Source: an uncultured Rhodopila sp. (GTDB lineage Bacteria; Pseudomonadota; Alphaproteobacteria; Acetobacterales; Acetobacteraceae). From it: DNA of 64,000 nt. The first letter of the stretch is position 1, and each line of letters starts with the position of its first letter. The position numbers were made by a program, and so were the translations under genes. Of this stretch, positions 62,166 through 64,000 are shown one piece after another. The DNA lies in contig NZ_CAIWTY010000097.1 of the NCBI RefSeq assembly GCF_903915725.1, positions 1 through 64,000 of the forward strand, given 5' to 3'. The notes under the pieces are model-generated. The model had not been told where the DNA came from and ran no database searches. It worked only from the letters and a program-made list of their open reading frames with translations.

Positions 62166-62833
62166 GCGCCGGCGATCTCGAAGTCCAGACTCACCCGATT
62201 GCCGCGCGCGTCACCCACTGGCTGATGGCGCTGGCGATCCTGCTGCTCATCGGCTCCGGCTGGCGCATCTACAACGCCAGCCCGATCTTCGATTTCCGCT
62301 TCCCGGAAGCCGTCACCCTCGGCGGCGACGTGGAGGACGCGCTGGCGCTGCACAACGATCCCGGTGTCGCCAGTGCCCTGGCCTGGCATTTCGCCGCGAT
62401 GTGGCTGCTGGCGCTCAGCTACCTTGGATTCGTGCTCTGGAACACCATCACCGGCCATTTCCGGCGGGACTTCCTGCCGATCGGCCCGCGGCTGTTTTGG
62501 CGGGATTTCGTGGCGGCGGCGACGTTCCGGCTGCAGCACCGACTGGGCGAGTATAACGTCGTGCAGCGGGTGGCCTATTGGGGCGCGCTGGGATCCGTCG
62601 CGATGATGCTGCTGTCCGGCATCGCGATCTGGAAGCCGGTGCAGACCTACCCGCTGGAAGTGCTGTTCGGCGGCTTCCAGGGCGCGCGCATCGTCCACTT
62701 CGTGTTCATGACGGCCATCGTCCTGTTTATCGCGATCCACGTCGCGCTGGTCATCCTGGTGCCGAAGACCTTCGTCGCGATGACGCTCGGGCGCGCCACC
62801 GCCATGCCGCATGCCCGCAAAGGAGACGCTTGA
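62162..62833 (+). CDS. Cytochrome b561-type membrane subunit
   Basis: A 223-residue inner-membrane protein of the prokaryotic b-type family (cytochrome_B561/Ni-Fe hydrogenase b-like), with four hydrophobic segments. Candidate heme ligands include H11/H19 (HPIAARVTHW) and histidines in AWHFAAMWLL and IHVALVILVP. It probably carries electrons between the quinone pool and the periplasmic molybdenum protein encoded next. It overlaps both neighbours by 1-4 bases, so all three are coupled. Confidence 0.82.
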   Translation: MSAGDLEVQTHPIAARVTHWLMALAILLLIGSGWRIYNASPIFDFRFPEAVTLGGDVEDALALHNDPGVASALAWHFAAMWLLALSYLGFVLWNTITGHFRRDFLPIGPRLFWRDFVAAATFRLQHRLGEYNVVQRVAYWGALGSVAMMLLSGIAIWKPVQTYPLEVLFGGFQGARIVHFVFMTAIVLFIAIHVALVILVPKTFVAMTLGRATAMPHARKGDA

Positions 62834-63537
62834 TGGACTTAGAACGCAGGCGCCTGTTCGGCGGCAGTCTGTCGCTCGGCGCGCTGACCCTGCTGACCGG
62901 GTGCGACATCAGCGACCATGAGAGCGTGCAAAAGGCGCTCGCCCTGGTCTCCCGCTGGAACGACCGGGTGCAGGCGGCGATTTTCGGCGCCAACCGCCTG
63001 GCGCCGACCTTCGCCGAGGACCAGGCGGTGAAGGATTTCCGCTACAACGCCTGGTACGGACCGGACCGGTCGCCCCGGCTGGATGACGCTTCCTACCGTC
63101 TGACCCTCGCCGGTCAGATCGCCGACAAGCGCCCCTGGACGATCGAGCGCCTGCATGCCCTCCCCCGGGTCTCGCAGATTACCCGCCACGTCTGTGTCGA
63201 AGGCTGGAGCATGATCGGCAAATGGAGCGGCATCCCGCTGCGCGATTTCCTGGGTCAGATCGGCGCCGATACGACCGCCCGGTATGTGGGGTTCGAGTGC
63301 GCCGATGGGTACTACGAAGGTATCGACATGCCGACGGCGCTGCATCCGCAGACGTTGATGGCCTTCCAACTGTCGGATGACATTTTGCCTACACGGTACG
63401 GCTACCCCTTCAAGATCCGGATCCCGACCAAACTTGGATTCAAGAACCCGAAGTTCGTGACCACCATCTACGTCTCCAACCAGCAGCCGCGCGGCTTCTG
63501 GACGGATCGGGGCTACAATTGGTTCAGCGGGATATAG
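62833..63537 (+). CDS. Molybdopterin-dependent oxidoreductase (sulfite-oxidase/MsrP fold), lipoprotein-like
   Basis: A 234-residue protein. It begins MDLERRRLFGGSLSLGALTL and LLTGC, i.e. a twin-arginine signal followed by a lipobox with Cys24, so it is likely a Tat-exported lipoprotein. The Mo-ligand Cys121 is in RHVCVEGWSMIGKWSGIPL, the MsrP/sulfite-oxidase core motif. It lacks the full C-terminal Ig-like domain of sulfite oxidases, like MsrP (YedY). AGGAGA precedes the ATG, which overlaps the cytochrome stop. Partnership with a cytochrome b resembles MsrPQ, but the membrane partner here is of a different b-type family. Substrate unknown. Confidence 0.85.
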   Translation: MDLERRRLFGGSLSLGALTLLTGCDISDHESVQKALALVSRWNDRVQAAIFGANRLAPTFAEDQAVKDFRYNAWYGPDRSPRLDDASYRLTLAGQIADKRPWTIERLHALPRVSQITRHVCVEGWSMIGKWSGIPLRDFLGQIGADTTARYVGFECADGYYEGIDMPTALHPQTLMAFQLSDDILPTRYGYPFKIRIPTKLGFKNPKFVTTIYVSNQQPRGFWTDRGYNWFSGI

Positions 63538-63540
63538 CCT

Positions 63541-64000
63541 ATGGGATGTACCGCCGCGTGCGCGATCGGAGTCATGGCCAAGGCGCCGCGGCCCGGATTT
63601 TCCAAGACCCGCCTCTGTCCGCCGCTGCGGACGGATCAGGCGGCCAGGCTCAGCGCCGCCTTTCTGCGCGATATTACCGACAACATCGCGCTGGCGGCCC
63701 GGGACGCGCCCATCGGCGGTTATATCGCCTACGCGCCGGCGGGCACCGAGGCGTTGTTCGAAGGACATCTGGCACCCGGCACCCGCCTGCTGCTGGCTGA
63801 CGGTTCGCCGCCTATGCCGCCCGGCGTGGATGGGTTCGGCCGATCGCTGCTGCACGCGATCATGGCGATGCTGGAGCTTGGGCATGGTTCGGCCGTGGTG
63901 CTGAACTCGGACAGTCCCACCCTGCCGACGGCTTTGCTGGTCCGCACCGCGGCGGCGCTGGCGCGCGACGGCGAACGCGTCGTGCTGGGTCCGGCGGATG
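63541..64000 (+). CDS. DUF2064/TIGR04282-family glycosyltransferase (3' end outside window)
   Basis: The frame runs open from ATG 63541 to the window end (153 codons, partial). The N-terminal MAKAPRPGFSKTRLCPPL is the nucleotide-binding signature of the TIGR04282/DUF2064 GT-A-like family, and NSDSPTLP (about 122-129) is its second conserved motif. Members are linked to arsenosugar and other small-molecule glycosylation; the acceptor is unknown. ATG 63574 (MAKAPRP) is an alternative start. It begins three bases after the molybdenum enzyme stop. Confidence 0.8.
   Translation, partial: MGCTAACAIGVMAKAPRPGFSKTRLCPPLRTDQAARLSAAFLRDITDNIALAARDAPIGGYIAYAPAGTEALFEGHLAPGTRLLLADGSPPMPPGVDGFGRSLLHAIMAMLELGHGSAVVLNSDSPTLPTALLVRTAAALARDGERVVLGPAD

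Overview
The window is high-GC, densely coded DNA from an alphaproteobacterium, most likely Acetobacteraceae or a Rhizobiales-like relative. This is inferred from the alphaproteobacterial ParC, the MaoC-phosphotransacetylase fusion, a TarD-type D-tartrate dehydratase like that of Bradyrhizobium, many ACS-family MFS carriers, and a dispersed GTCATGGCCCGG palindromic repeat. No rRNA, tRNA or CRISPR array was seen.

Layout. 1-5.7 kb: the end of an IS5-type transposase, small envelope proteins, a periplasmic catalase-like peroxidase, a Pmp3/YqaE peptide, a ChrA transporter and a serine-glyoxylate-type aminotransferase. 5.8-14.5 kb: a tandem-ACT regulator, the MaoC-Pta fusion, a K+ channel with RCK domain, recO-parC, a radical SAM protein, and two scars (a truncated copy of the recO start and an internally deleted luciferase-like gene). 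14.6-19.9 kb: an orphan Tat-exported solute-binding protein and a single-chain double ABC exporter.

19.96-37.3 kb is one tightly packed minus-strand run of 14 genes, divergent from a GntR/FCD regulator (37.5 kb). It holds a PdxA-like dehydrogenase, four MFS carriers, a GarR/HIBADH-type reductase, an IlvD/Edd sugar-acid dehydratase, a 2-keto-3-deoxy-acid dehydratase of the DapA family, two COG3618 lactonase-type hydrolases, an alpha-ketoglutarate-semialdehyde dehydrogenase, an isocitrate-dehydrogenase-like enzyme, an acetolactate-synthase-like ThDP enzyme and a zinc alcohol dehydrogenase. The middle part spells a non-phosphorylative route: lactone, sugar acid, 2-keto-3-deoxy acid, alpha-ketoglutarate semialdehyde, alpha-ketoglutarate. 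The true substrate is not evident.

38.3-48.8 kb is a second minus-strand run of 10 genes led by an IclR regulator with a clear palindrome upstream: four-carbon-acid kinase (DUF1537), PdxA2, iron alcohol dehydrogenase, DapA-family lyase, Na+/solute symporter, an Asp-box sialidase-like protein without a signal peptide, an SDR, D-tartrate dehydratase (tarD) and a LysR regulator. It looks like a C4 sugar-acid/tartrate utilisation locus.

49-56 kb: a CDGSH protein whose stop codon lies in a repeat, and a coupled GH63-like glucosidase - SDR - aquaporin - (broken FAD/HvfC chimera) - Tat amidohydrolase run. A 307-bp element with about 70-bp inverted repeats precedes a PRC-barrel protein. 57-64 kb: a DoxX-DoxX-NDH2 fusion, an NmrA-like protein, a frameshifted SnoaL-like gene opposite a LysR regulator, a coupled solute-binding protein / cytochrome b / molybdopterin oxidoreductase trio, and the start of a DUF2064 glycosyltransferase that runs off the window.

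Three full copies of a roughly 170-185-bp MITE-like repeat and one core copy are present; two of them provide the stop codon of the adjacent gene.
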